Of a stretch of DNA of 64,000 bases, positions 50,601-59,201 are shown piece by piece. Location of the stretch: positions 6,613,229 to 6,677,228 of the forward strand of contig CM026430.1 of assembly GCA_014871385.1 (NCBI GenBank). The letters run 5' to 3'. This DNA comes from Ceratodon purpureus. Taxonomy: Eukaryota; Streptophyta; Bryopsida; Pseudoditrichales; Ditrichaceae. Position numbers and translations under genes: made by a program. The notes beneath the pieces were generated by a model. It saw only the letters and a list, made by a program, of their open reading frames with translations. It was not told where the DNA came from and made no database searches. The stretch's first letter is position 1; each line of letters opens with the position of its first letter.

Positions 50601-51275
50601 GGTTGGTGCCATACAGGCCTACAGAAGTCCGAAGAGTACAAAAAACAATCCAAACTCTAAACCTGTACTAAACGAACGACTTAGGGTTCAGAGACATGGA
50701 TCGAAATTAGAGAGTGTGATGGCGCCGGCGTCACCTCGCATGGAGAGGACTATGTCGACAGTATACAAACAATTCCGGCTCAGCTTATCCCCATCGGGTC
50801 AACAAGTCATGATCAGATGCACCATCTCTATTACAACCCGAGCGGTTGCTTGATTGAGCATCGAATTCTCAGGATAAGGCATAGACAACGAGGAGAATCG
50901 CACGGCCTTGACAAAGAAAAACTGACTCAAAATTCCGCGGCGCATGGAGCCGGCGATAGATCTTGTAATCAAACTTGGGAATCTAATCGCGGAGAAATGG
51001 AGTGCAAACCCAAGAATCGACAAAGCAATCTGACCTAAATCCGAACAACCCAACAAGCGCATCCAAGAAAATCTGAGTCGAAGTACCTGGCCATCAGTCT
51101 TCTGCTTCTTGCGTCCTCGACCTCCACCATCCTTGTCATCGTGCGACCTCCGACGCCGTCTCCTCTCCATCGCATCAGTCATGTTGATGGCTTGAGGCGC
51201 CTCTCCAGCAAGGAAGCTATCCATAAGTCCTCCAACCCTTGACCTCGACCTCGACAAACTGGTACTGCTCGGCAT
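41612..51275 (-). CDS. ParB-like domain plus beta-class DNA methyltransferase, nine exons
   Basis: Proposed exons (minus): 51275-51087, 47895-47239, 46922-46719, 46190-46140, 45824-45408, 45120-43918, 42613-42308, 42218-41951 and 41847-41612. All junctions are GT/AG; all introns are phase 0 except the last (phase 1). The predicted protein is 1,176 residues. Residues 1-63 are Ser/Arg-rich with KKQK/RRRRRR nuclear signals. Residues about 128-260 form a ParB/sulfiredoxin-like domain with VWDGNHR (D226-R230). Residues 368-907 are unrecognised. Residues 908-1176 look like an N6/N4 amino-methyltransferase in beta order: a motif IV-like DTPD (931-934, where the family has D/N/S-P-P-Y/F/W), then a KSPAFMESMI helix and motif I DLTAGVGS (from 1093), then the acidic AMEED (SAM ribose) segment. 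Bacterial and phage ParB-methylase fusions exist; a eukaryotic transposon-borne version is, as far as I know, undescribed. Activity is uncertain because motif IV is atypical. Confidence 0.75.
42614..43917. repeat. Intron 6 with two palindrome-bearing repeat units
   Basis: This 1.3-kb intron carries palindromes at 42705 (degenerate), 42913, 43150 and 43507. The last two sit in consecutive copies of the same unit found in intron 1 (ACATTCTCGAC landmarks at about 43,067 and 43,422, 355 bp apart). Confidence 0.7.
48520..50480. repeat. Tandem array of about 330-bp units in intron 1
   Basis: About six units lie head to tail inside the 3.2-kb first intron of the ParB-methyltransferase gene. The landmark (A)CATTCTCGA occurs at about 48,552, 48,880, 49,216, 49,540, 49,833 and 50,200. 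Each unit places the palindrome about 85 bases later (48634, 48965, 49297, 49624, 50284), except the unit near 49,833, where it has decayed. Units also share runs of the word ATGCAAGCAAATACC and a CGACCAGCAACTAAGGTC segment. Copies differ by roughly 10-20% by eye. Confidence 0.8.
50588..50732. repeat. Palindromes between the array and exon 1
   Basis: A perfect copy at 50588-50599 is set in the context GAGAAGGGAGAT...CAGGTTGG, close to the context of the leftmost copy at 37915. A copy with one change (GGCGCCGGCGTC) is at 50721-50732. Both are in intron 1, outside the tandem units. Confidence 0.8.
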
Positions 51276-51390
51276 TGTGAACCCCCACCTAGTAAACCGG
51301 ATCTGGGGATGGAGTAACACTGTCGCTATTCCGAGAGATGGAGTGCCTTGCAGCTGACAAGTCGTGAATAACCATGATTGACCTTTGTCC

Positions 51391-51400
51391 TATATATAGG
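51391..51400 (-). promoter_or_regulatory. TATA-like box of the ParB-methyltransferase gene
   Basis: TATATATAGG lies 116 bases upstream of the minus-strand start codon (reverse complement CCTATATATA). It would place transcription start near 51,360. The 451-bp gap to the transposase start is a shared divergent promoter region and, notably, has no palindrome copy. Confidence 0.45.
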
Positions 51401-51668
51401 ACACCAGTAAGGGCCGTTGGCACCACAGTAATTGCAAAACGTAATAGGCAACGGAAGCAACTACGCGTAGATCACAACGTTAGAGACTATTCTGAGGCAC
51501 AACATGTACTTAATCATTTCAGAGCACAAAATCGGCAATTTTAATTGAACCGGTTAAAAACTGCCGGCACTTTTCTACTCGACCGTTTCAATCGCGCACT
51601 TTTAACACAACGATTGGAATTTGATACATGAGTCCGTTGCGAATTCCTAACGAATGTATTAACTCGTG

Positions 51669-51675
51669 TATAAGA
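51669..51675 (+). promoter_or_regulatory. TATA-like box of the transposase gene
   Basis: TATAAGA lies 52 bases upstream of the ATG at 51,727, in an otherwise GC-moderate stretch. The spacing allows a short 5' leader. Confidence 0.4.
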
Positions 51676-51726
51676 GCGGCGACATGGTGTCTGCAAATCT
51701 CATTCCACTGAACCAATCATAGTAGT

Positions 51727-54700
51727 ATGCAATTTACGATGGAGGCAGAAGCAGCTATACCGCGTGTTTTGAAATTAGCGTTAGCTGGAGGAACTGCGAG
51801 ATTTGATTTTGCTGGATACGGTGATTCAGTTGAAATCCCAGAGTCCGATCTAGTGGAGTCATTTGGCCTAAGAATTGGAACATTGCATATTAAACAATTG
51901 GATATTGCTGGAGCCCTCTGCGGACGATTCTGGCCCGAAGAAAAGAATGGCGAAAAGATCTTCACGTTGCCCTTTACAGTAGACGGGGTTTACATTGTAC
52001 ATGGGGATCCTCAGATGGGATTACCTCCCCGGGAAGCGGAAAAACAACCAGAAAGAAACGATAATGAAGAGCCTTTGGATTGCATTCTTTTGGAGGATAC
52101 GTCGTGTGACAGCCCTTACAGCGAAGGTGGATTTTCGTGTGGAAGTCCTGAGTTTGAAGGGGGTTCTGGATTGCGCAATGCAGATGCTCCAGGCAAACGA
52201 AACCTTTGCCTCGAGGATTATCCAATCGAGCCAATTGGTACCATGGATCTTCGGAGCACGGTGCTGCACCATGCACCCAGTTCCCCTGATGTAACAACTC
52301 CACCGCAAAGTCCCACGTCAAGCAACCGATTACATGCTCCCCCGTGTGGTCAGAGTCCAGTGGAATCCCTGCAAGTCGAGTCAGAGGGTGAACTCCACGC
52401 TCATTCTTATGTGTCACCAAGCTCTCCTTTAAGGCCAAGGGCAATGGTAGCTGAGGACGAAGACTCGCCATTTCCCGGTGCTTTCTCAATTTATCCGAAC
52501 TTAATGGATCTGCCTGGCAAGGGTTGCACTGGTGAGCTCGCGAGTCTCCCTCTAGTAGATTTTCCACACACAAAGTGCAGGTATCTGCCGAGGGAGTATG
52601 ACGGAAATCAGATTTACGAAGTTCCTCCAGTGACAGATGACGATTACATCACGACAGATTTGTCTTTCGATGGGCATCCTTGGATTAAATCCAACAGCTA
52701 TAATTCAGCGCGGCTCAAGGAAGCAGGGCTCCGTGTTCGAAAGAGTTTTTGCGCTGGAGCATTTGAGTGTAGAAACAAGGATTGCCCCCATGTCGACCTC
52801 CATGGTGGACTGAACACACTGTACTGGGATGGCCGATGTCATACAAGGCCAACACCTGGTAACACGCCAATAGACAGTGACTGGAGATGTTCCTTTTGTC
52901 ATTATACTCCTTATAGTGTCCAACAGTGCAGCGCTGTTCTTTGGATAATCAGCCATGAATCAGAGTTTCTAACACGAGCGGTTGTGCACGCCGGAACACA
53001 CTCTCATCTCTCACCTGCAGGGCGAAGTCGGGGGGCATATGTCAACATGACAGATACAATCCATAAGTTTCTGGATGACCAGCCCTGGCTGCTGGCTGCA
53101 CCAGGCTGGGTAGGATTTCGATGTGCGCACAGAAACTTCTTTGATTTGATAATGCAAAGCACAACTGTAGAAGAGAGAGAGATGCTGAACGAAGAAGACC
53201 TAGTCCGCATTCTAGAGGATGCACCACCTTTCCACGACAAGACTCGTGTAAAATATGTCGTTACAAAGTTCAGGTCTGACCAAGAGCGCTGCATTTTGGC
53301 GTTGAAGCGTTACTCCCGTTACTGTTACATTCAAGATAGTCATTTTCCTGGTCAGTCAGATGAAGGCATCAAATTTGTATTTAAGATGTCGACTGTTGGT
53401 GTTGGAAGCGGGGTGGACTTGGTAAGGCGAATGACATCAGGAGATTTAAAGGATTCATTCGTAATGTTTGATCACGTTAAACGAATTCATCAATGGACAA
53501 CGATGGCAGCCCATGTGTACGATCATAATCTCCAGCGGTTGCTCACCATAGCGGTTTGTGAGATGAAGTTAGAAAACACAGAAAACCAGATAAAATTTTG
53601 GAAGCTCCTCAATAGTGCGATACAAAAACGAGGGATGCCTAAACCAAAATTCAAGGGTTTTATGGCAGACGCTGCTCCGGCAAACTACAACGCTGTAAGG
53701 GCAGTTTATGGATTGGTGGAGGGGTTGGACGGAAATCCCGACGACGTTGACAATGATGTCGAAAACACTGAACATCCAATACTTAGGACGTGTTATTTCC
53801 ACTTTGTGCAAAGCATCCGTGATCACACCAATAAGTGGGTTCAGGAGAAGTTCCGAGTTCATCATGTCGAGATGTGCAAACGATGGGCCTTAGCACCAAC
53901 AAACCTGGAATTCCGACAGATTGCTGAAGAACTAGAAGAATGGTGGCAATCGTCAGGAGCCGTACAAAAATCCAACGTCAAATTCATGCTTGCATGGAAA
54001 ACGTGGTGGATGGCAAGGAGGACATTATTTGCTTATCACCACGTGAACGAACTTGATCTGGATTTAGAGAGTGAAGCGCTAATTCCAAGTACGAATTTAT
54101 GCGAACCCGTCCACAGCTCGATGTGGGCAACATCTGCATGTGGATACAAGGTAAAAATGGATTTGTACACCGTGTGTGCAGAGGACATGACTCGGTCATT
54201 ACTCCAGCAACAATTCTGTCTCGCGGCCTTAAAAGGCCAACTCAAGGGTTCTGGTCCGTCGAAGGCTGACTTGTTGCTGAGGAGTGCAGCAAGGTCACAC
54301 CGGCCTGAAAAAGTCGCAATGGCAGTGAAGGCTGCAGTGAAGGGAACTGAGTTCCATTCCAGAGGCGTCGGATTGGAAGGAGAGCTCGATAGGACTCAGA
54401 GCGTCAGAATCGGAGCAAGAATTGGGAGGCGAACCTCAGCTCGATCGCATCGGCCTGATAAAGACAGCCGAACTATCAGAAGGCCGCTCAAAGATCAGCC
54501 TCAATGTACGCCGCCACCAAGGAAACGAAATGCATCCCACGTAAATGTACATGAAGTAAGGGATCAAAGTCAGAACAAATTCGCACCATCAGCAAATCGG
54601 TTCTGCTACACTTCTGGGATGGCGCCGGCGCCATTTGGCACAGCTCCAACAACAGCGGGGGGGCCATGGCAGCACGAGAGTCCAGTCCAAGGGGGTCCCT

Positions 54701-55986
54701 CGGTCGGAATGACACCAACAATAAGCGATATCAGGCAAACGCAACGTCAAAATCTGGCCACTGCGGTATCAAACCCGGGCAATCAGAGGCTGCAATCGCA
54801 GGCTGATCCCTACCCTGCCCCACAATATAATCAGCAAAGCACAATGTGGAGGGCTTCCTGCCTTCCGCCTTCTACTCAGCAATATCTGGCAAATCAAATA
54901 TTGTCATCACCCACCCATGAGTCATACACGGGGCAGAATGGAATCCCAATCCCTGTTCCTAGAGCAAACATCTCGGGGCAGAGTTATGGGCTCGGAAATC
55001 ATTCCTTTTATGCACCCTATAACTCAACGCATCAGGCAATTGTTCGTCCCTGTCTTTCAAACATACCACAATATCAGCACCAGGAAACTCCAGTCGCACA
55101 GCCTGTATTGCAGTACGGGCACCCGGTCCTGGAAAGAGAAGTAGACCACAATGAATGGGCTATACGTAGATCCTTACCGGGGGAGGATCCCAAATGTTCC
55201 GCTTACGTTGATCGAAACGGAAGATGGGAGTCCTGTTGTCGGCCGCTCAAAAGTAACTCGAATCTCAGTGTCGCAGCTCCATCTTTCTATGGCACATGTG
55301 AAATTCGTTTCACAAAGAGCTTCCAAATTTATTGGTTCTGTCCAAGATCAGCAGCAGGGTGTGTAGGAAGCGACCATGTTCTCCACATGAGAGGAGGGAA
55401 ACCGCCAAAGCTTCCAAGGGTCTGGCCAGTTGATATGGGTACGAAGTTGACTATGTCAGAGGCCAATGAGCTGGGTAGTGCCGGATTCCTCTTGGTAGAT
55501 GATGCTTCTATAGAGGAGCAGCTCAAACTCCAACAAATTGAGTTTGCAAGTAACGTCTCACCAATGAATCCGCTGAGAAGACCTCCGCGCAGGGCCGGCA
55601 AGAAAGTGAATAGAAGATCATTGACTGACAGTGGGGAGTCCAGAAGGGATAACGGATTACGGATGGTCGCACAGGTTCGGGTACTGAGTCAATGCAAGGA
55701 GGATTCTGTTTACACGTTCAATTTGCACACTGTGTCGACGACTACGAACAAATCTGTAAATTACGTAATCACCATCTGTGAAACGCCGTCATGTACTTGT
55801 CCCTTCTTCGTCAACAGCGTGTCTGACCACAAGCCTGGACATTTTTACATGACTTGTAAGCATATGTATCACATTTACAACCGGGTGCTTGGATTACCGC
55901 TTACTGATGAGCGGCCACATCAGGCAACATTGAGTCGAGCAGAAGTGGAAGATATAATGAAGACCTGGAGACCTACTCCAACGTGA
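51727..55986 (+). CDS. Giant MULE-type transposase with SWIM finger (1,419 residues)
   Basis: The frame is intronless and intact. Residues 1-300 are mostly low-complexity and acidic. A Cys/His cluster spans about 348-427 (ECRNKDCPH, later HAGTHSH), like the WRKY/FLYWCH-type DNA-binding fingers of MULE proteins. The DDE-like core has D582 (FVMFDH), D648 (FMADAAPANYNA), the inserted C-x2-H of MULE folds (CYFH, C689 and H692) and E793 (NLCEPVHSS). A Ser/Pro/Gln-rich linker follows (about 830-1130). A SWIM zinc finger closes the protein: C1356-x-C1358 and C1377-x-H1379. Typical MULE proteins are about 700-900 residues, so this one is unusually long. A perfect palindrome at 54621-54632 lies inside the gene and is read as Met-Ala-Pro-Ala-Pro-Phe (965-970). 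It is transcribed divergently from the ParB-methyltransferase gene. The catalytic residues are my alignment by eye. Confidence 0.85.
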   Translation: MQFTMEAEAAIPRVLKLALAGGTARFDFAGYGDSVEIPESDLVESFGLRIGTLHIKQLDIAGALCGRFWPEEKNGEKIFTLPFTVDGVYIVHGDPQMGLPPREAEKQPERNDNEEPLDCILLEDTSCDSPYSEGGFSCGSPEFEGGSGLRNADAPGKRNLCLEDYPIEPIGTMDLRSTVLHHAPSSPDVTTPPQSPTSSNRLHAPPCGQSPVESLQVESEGELHAHSYVSPSSPLRPRAMVAEDEDSPFPGAFSIYPNLMDLPGKGCTGELASLPLVDFPHTKCRYLPREYDGNQIYEVPPVTDDDYITTDLSFDGHPWIKSNSYNSARLKEAGLRVRKSFCAGAFECRNKDCPHVDLHGGLNTLYWDGRCHTRPTPGNTPIDSDWRCSFCHYTPYSVQQCSAVLWIISHESEFLTRAVVHAGTHSHLSPAGRSRGAYVNMTDTIHKFLDDQPWLLAAPGWVGFRCAHRNFFDLIMQSTTVEEREMLNEEDLVRILEDAPPFHDKTRVKYVVTKFRSDQERCILALKRYSRYCYIQDSHFPGQSDEGIKFVFKMSTVGVGSGVDLVRRMTSGDLKDSFVMFDHVKRIHQWTTMAAHVYDHNLQRLLTIAVCEMKLENTENQIKFWKLLNSAIQKRGMPKPKFKGFMADAAPANYNAVRAVYGLVEGLDGNPDDVDNDVENTEHPILRTCYFHFVQSIRDHTNKWVQEKFRVHHVEMCKRWALAPTNLEFRQIAEELEEWWQSSGAVQKSNVKFMLAWKTWWMARRTLFAYHHVNELDLDLESEALIPSTNLCEPVHSSMWATSACGYKVKMDLYTVCAEDMTRSLLQQQFCLAALKGQLKGSGPSKADLLLRSAARSHRPEKVAMAVKAAVKGTEFHSRGVGLEGELDRTQSVRIGARIGRRTSARSHRPDKDSRTIRRPLKDQPQCTPPPRKRNASHVNVHEVRDQSQNKFAPSANRFCYTSGMAPAPFGTAPTTAGGPWQHESPVQGGPSVGMTPTISDIRQTQRQNLATAVSNPGNQRLQSQADPYPAPQYNQQSTMWRASCLPPSTQQYLANQILSSPTHESYTGQNGIPIPVPRANISGQSYGLGNHSFYAPYNSTHQAIVRPCLSNIPQYQHQETPVAQPVLQYGHPVLEREVDHNEWAIRRSLPGEDPKCSAYVDRNGRWESCCRPLKSNSNLSVAAPSFYGTCEIRFTKSFQIYWFCPRSAAGCVGSDHVLHMRGGKPPKLPRVWPVDMGTKLTMSEANELGSAGFLLVDDASIEEQLKLQQIEFASNVSPMNPLRRPPRRAGKKVNRRSLTDSGESRRDNGLRMVAQVRVLSQCKEDSVYTFNLHTVSTTTNKSVNYVITICETPSCTCPFFVNSVSDHKPGHFYMTCKHMYHIYNRVLGLPLTDERPHQATLSRAEVEDIMKTWRPTPT

Positions 55987-56287
55987 ATAGCCGCCTAAGT
56001 AAGCCCGCATTCATCCCAGATGAAAGCGCTGGCTGTCGACTTTAGTTCTGGTCGCAGGCATGGTCAGAGCTGGAAAGTCTAGAAGTCAGATAGAACAAAC
56101 AGCGAAGTTATGTTGCAAAATCTTAGATTTCAGGCCCCAACACTGAGCGTTTGAACTACATTATATTTCTTGATTATGGCGGCTGAAACTTTCTGTCTTT
56201 CTTCCTAAATCCCGAGCCTCAGTAAAGTAACCTGGATTTCGTAATCAGTTTCAAATTGTTAAAATAACGGCAAAAATCCGCTCAAAT

Positions 56288-56299
56288 GGCGCTGGCGCC
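56288..56299. promoter_or_regulatory. Palindrome variant upstream of the first RING gene
   Basis: GGCGCTGGCGCC has one C-to-T change at a CpG relative to the consensus. It lies about 90 bp before the TATA-like box at 56,390, a position suited to a promoter element. Confidence 0.5.
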
Positions 56300-56389
56300 A
56301 TTCGAACGAGGCTCCGTAAGCGAGGCCACTGTTGAATGAAAAACTATGCTCCGTAGGATGAATGTTAAATCGCGTTCTCAATGCACCCT

Positions 56390-56397
56390 ATATATTC
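56390..56397 (+). promoter_or_regulatory. TATA-like box of the first RING gene
   Basis: TATATATT lies 100 bases before the ATG at 56,497. This is the main reason for preferring that ATG to the in-frame ATG at 56,362, which would fall upstream of the expected transcript start. Confidence 0.45.
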
Positions 56398-56496
56398 TTG
56401 AGCAACTCTTCTCTTACAAGTTATCAACGCTTCAAGCAAGTAGAATTTAGATCTTTTCTTCTTAGCCAGATTAGCAACATTGCTCCCCGCCTTATC

Positions 56497-57580
56497 ATGT
56501 CGTCGATTGCTTTGTCCCCATTTGGTACGCACTACTCTAGGATTACGTCCATCTGCTACCACAAACATTTGATGGCAACAGACTCAAAGAGAAAGCTAGA
56601 TATCTCAGAGGAGAAATTGAGGATATTAAAAGAGGAATTTGCAGTACAGGAGCCCGTGATCTCTGAGGTAGGTAGTTGTTTCAACGCACTTGCTGAGGCG
56701 GAGGCAATTCTCCGTGATACCCACTTACGTTTCAAGCAGTGCTACGAGTCTGTAAAGGATGCTGTTGTGCAGGCTGCCATGATTGATAGTGCTACAGCGG
56801 ACCCAGCAGTCCGCTTCGAGACAAGGGCGAACGTGATTAGTCTGCGAGAGAAGATGAGACAGTTGAGGGAGGACCGAGCTCGGGCAGAGTCGACACTCCG
56901 CAACATGGATGGGTATGGTTCTTACCGTTCCGTTATTGTCTTACTACTCGAGGCAGAGCGTAAAACTGATATCGACCGCGAGGAGTGGCAGGAGATGGAA
57001 GCTGATCAGTTCCTTACCATTGAAATTCTGCGTCGGTATAGTGAACACACGCAGTTAACACTTTCGTCCGGAGTTCTCCACCCGAGTACCATTGCTGAAG
57101 GGGACACTCGAAGATGCGAGATGTGCGGAACTGGATTTCCGGCAGACGAAGTGATTACTACACCGTGCGGCCACTACTACCATTTGTTTTGTCTTGCAAT
57201 TCGGGTAGCAGTGGATCCGGAGTGCAGTAAGGCTGCATGCAGCCTCCCTTTCCCGATCCCGTGGATGCAAACCTTTGGGTTCCCATCCATTATCCTGTCG
57301 GAAAACAGCACGGAGGCAATACTGAGTTCTTCCTCCTCAGAGGAAGAAATTGCTGCCGGTAAGGTCTTTACTTGAGGTCGACGCAATTTGAATTCTATTT
57401 GATTCTATGTTGGGAATCCTAAAGACATTGATGCTGATAATTTGTGTATTTTGATCCTTTTTTGAAGCCGGCGACAGTGGAGATATTGGTGCAAATGAGC
57501 TGGGGACCCAAGAGGTAGAAAGTCCTGCAGAAGGAAATCCCTCACCAACACCGCTCCAAAAACGTCCTAGGGTCCATTAG
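56497..57580 (+). CDS. Coiled-coil RING-H2 protein (copy 1), two exons
   Basis: Exon 1 is 56497-57358 and exon 2 is 57468-57580, joined by a 109-bp GT/AG phase-1 intron, giving 324 residues. A long charged coiled coil comes first. The RING-H2-like finger follows: C-x2-C (CEMC), then C-G-H-x2-H-x2-C (CGHYYHLFC), then C-x4-C. The tail is acidic and serine-rich, and exon 2 ends LQKRPRVH, probably a nuclear signal. The likely role is an E3 ubiquitin ligase or adaptor; which protein it targets is unknown. The last Cys pair spacing (x4 rather than x2) departs from the standard RING. It pairs with the gene at 60,222, which has the same intron position and the same 113-nt last exon, so the two arose by duplication. 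An upstream in-frame ATG at 56,362 would add 45 residues. Confidence 0.75.
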
Positions 57581-58196
57581 ACCCACTGTTTAGATAGAAT
57601 GTCACTCTCAAACATCAGATAAGAAGCCGTAGTTTTGCCGACAATGGTTATAGAATGCAGCACTATTATTGAACACTACCTAGAATGTTCTTCAGTAACT
57701 ATCTGCAACATCAGATAGGTTGCGGCAGTTTTTTCAGAACTATTGTAGAAATATACGGCTTTCAGAAATCACATTGTAACCGATCAAGTAATATAACACT
57801 TCATTTTGTCAACACTAGTATAGCTCTTTCAATGAATTGGGGACCTAGATGAAGTTCACATTATGTCGGAAGTCTTAGACCATTCTTAATTGTGAGGCAA
57901 AAATCACATCATCTTGCTCACTCCCGTGGGATGGCGCCGGCGCCGACTGATACTGAACTTGATCAAATTATTTCCATCTGAACGATTGGCGCCGGCGTCA
58001 AATGAGACTACTCAAATACTAAGGTAACCGTTGTTGCATTGAAGTCTAAAGGAAAGGGCATAAACGAAACGGTGCACTTAAAACGGTACAGTTGCCGTAC
58101 TGCATCACCCTAAGCATCCGACATTTCGAATTTGCGAATTACAAGACCTTTTACGAAGAAAATTGAAACTTCAATAATTCTATAGATCGAGAGACA
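57581..58196. promoter_or_regulatory. Spacer with two palindromes before the S1-like gene
   Basis: There is no reading frame of note. A perfect palindrome at 57933-57944 and a one-change copy (GGCGCCGGCGTC) at 57988-57999 lie 264 and 209 bp before the S1-like start. A TATA-like box was not obvious. Confidence 0.45.
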
Positions 58197-59201
58197 ATGT
58201 TCACGATCATTCCGTCAATTCATATATTTTGTACTTTGATCATGAGTATGGTGATACACAATATCGTAATGGCCTACCGACCGGATCCCCCAAGTCCGAT
58301 AGAAATAGCAAATGTGACACCGAATAACGTTACAATTTACTGTATTGAGAAGGATTCTATAGATGGGGAGGTCCGGGAACAAAACATCATAAACAGTAAA
58401 ATATTAAAGAATTCTGTTGTGCAGGTTGGCATTGCAAATCGACATGACTATGACTTGGCAGACTTTGGAGAAAGTCAGTACTGTGAGTTTGAGATGTTGT
58501 ATAGAGGATACAATTGTGCAATCTTATGGAGTACTGACAAACTCTGTGTTTGGGAAAATCCTGAGGTTGTGCTGAGCCGCAACCGATATTCGGAGCCACA
58601 CCCCCCAAATTGTCCCATATGTGACGAGAAAGCGAAGCAAGGCCATCAGCAGTGCCGATGGAGAGTTGAAAAAGATGGAGTCTATGTCTCTCAGTATGAC
58701 ATACATCGAGGACGCCATCGATTTGTAAAAAAAGCTGATTGGGATGAAGAATTCCTTTCCGAGGAGCTAGTCAATGAATACAACATATCGATTCGAAATA
58801 ATCTGGAGCATGAGCTGATATTATCAGGGCAAACAGCAGAGGGCACAAAAGGATTGCTCACCCTGGCCCCTCGGAAAACTGCTAAATTTTCTTTAGTTCG
58901 TGGAACAGACGATGAATTTCTATACACTTGGATCTGTCATTTCAAAGTTGCCAAAACCGGTGCCTACCGCAACGGGGTGGTTCTCTGGATTCCACCTCCA
59001 TACGACAGTCTCTCGCCTATTCGATGCATTGATTGTTCTTGGAAAGCCGACTCTGATGGTATCTGGCTAGATTCTAGTGGCTGTGGTCGAGTTGGACCAA
59101 GCTGGCAAAAAATGCATGATTGGCTGTATCGTGAGCGCGACTCATTAGAAACGTACAGTAAACCAAGCAAAAGACCGAGACGTGAACACCAAGAACTATG
59201 A
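58197..59201 (+). CDS. Double S1-like (plant self-incompatibility homologue) protein
   Basis: This is an intact intronless frame of 334 residues. A hydrophobic N-terminus (1-26, ending VMA) looks like a signal peptide. Two tandem modules resemble the plant S1/SPH family (PF05938). The first (about 34-165) has ANVTPNNVTIYC, a CEFEMLYRGYNCAILW strand block and the family's closing C-x-W...DG-hydrophobic motif, CRWRVEKDGVYV. The second (about 193-292) repeats the pattern with ISIRNNLEHELIL, TWICHFK and CSWKADSDGIWL. S1 proteins are small, secreted, usually single-domain and plant-specific, so a double-domain form inside a mobile element suggests capture of a host gene. The C-terminus is odd for a secreted protein: KPSKRPRREHQEL looks like a nuclear signal. 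The fold call is by eye and rests mainly on the two closing motifs. Confidence 0.65.
   Translation: MFTIIPSIHIFCTLIMSMVIHNIVMAYRPDPPSPIEIANVTPNNVTIYCIEKDSIDGEVREQNIINSKILKNSVVQVGIANRHDYDLADFGESQYCEFEMLYRGYNCAILWSTDKLCVWENPEVVLSRNRYSEPHPPNCPICDEKAKQGHQQCRWRVEKDGVYVSQYDIHRGRHRFVKKADWDEEFLSEELVNEYNISIRNNLEHELILSGQTAEGTKGLLTLAPRKTAKFSLVRGTDDEFLYTWICHFKVAKTGAYRNGVVLWIPPPYDSLSPIRCIDCSWKADSDGIWLDSSGCGRVGPSWQKMHDWLYRERDSLETYSKPSKRPRREHQEL

Noticed and set aside
42613..50732. CRISPR-like array, because of regularly spaced identical short sequences
   Set aside because: The spacing of about 330 bp is filled with repeated, not unique, sequence; the short word is a palindrome also found outside the array; and the setting is eukaryotic.
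51974..52573. 199-codon minus-strand frame opposite the transposase N-terminus
   Set aside because: It is fully antisense to the transposase coding sequence, with no motif; a shadow frame.
56362..56496. Upstream start for the first RING gene
   Set aside because: A TATA-like box lies downstream of this ATG, the added residues are unlike the paralogue, and the ATG at 56,497 gives a similar length to copy 2.
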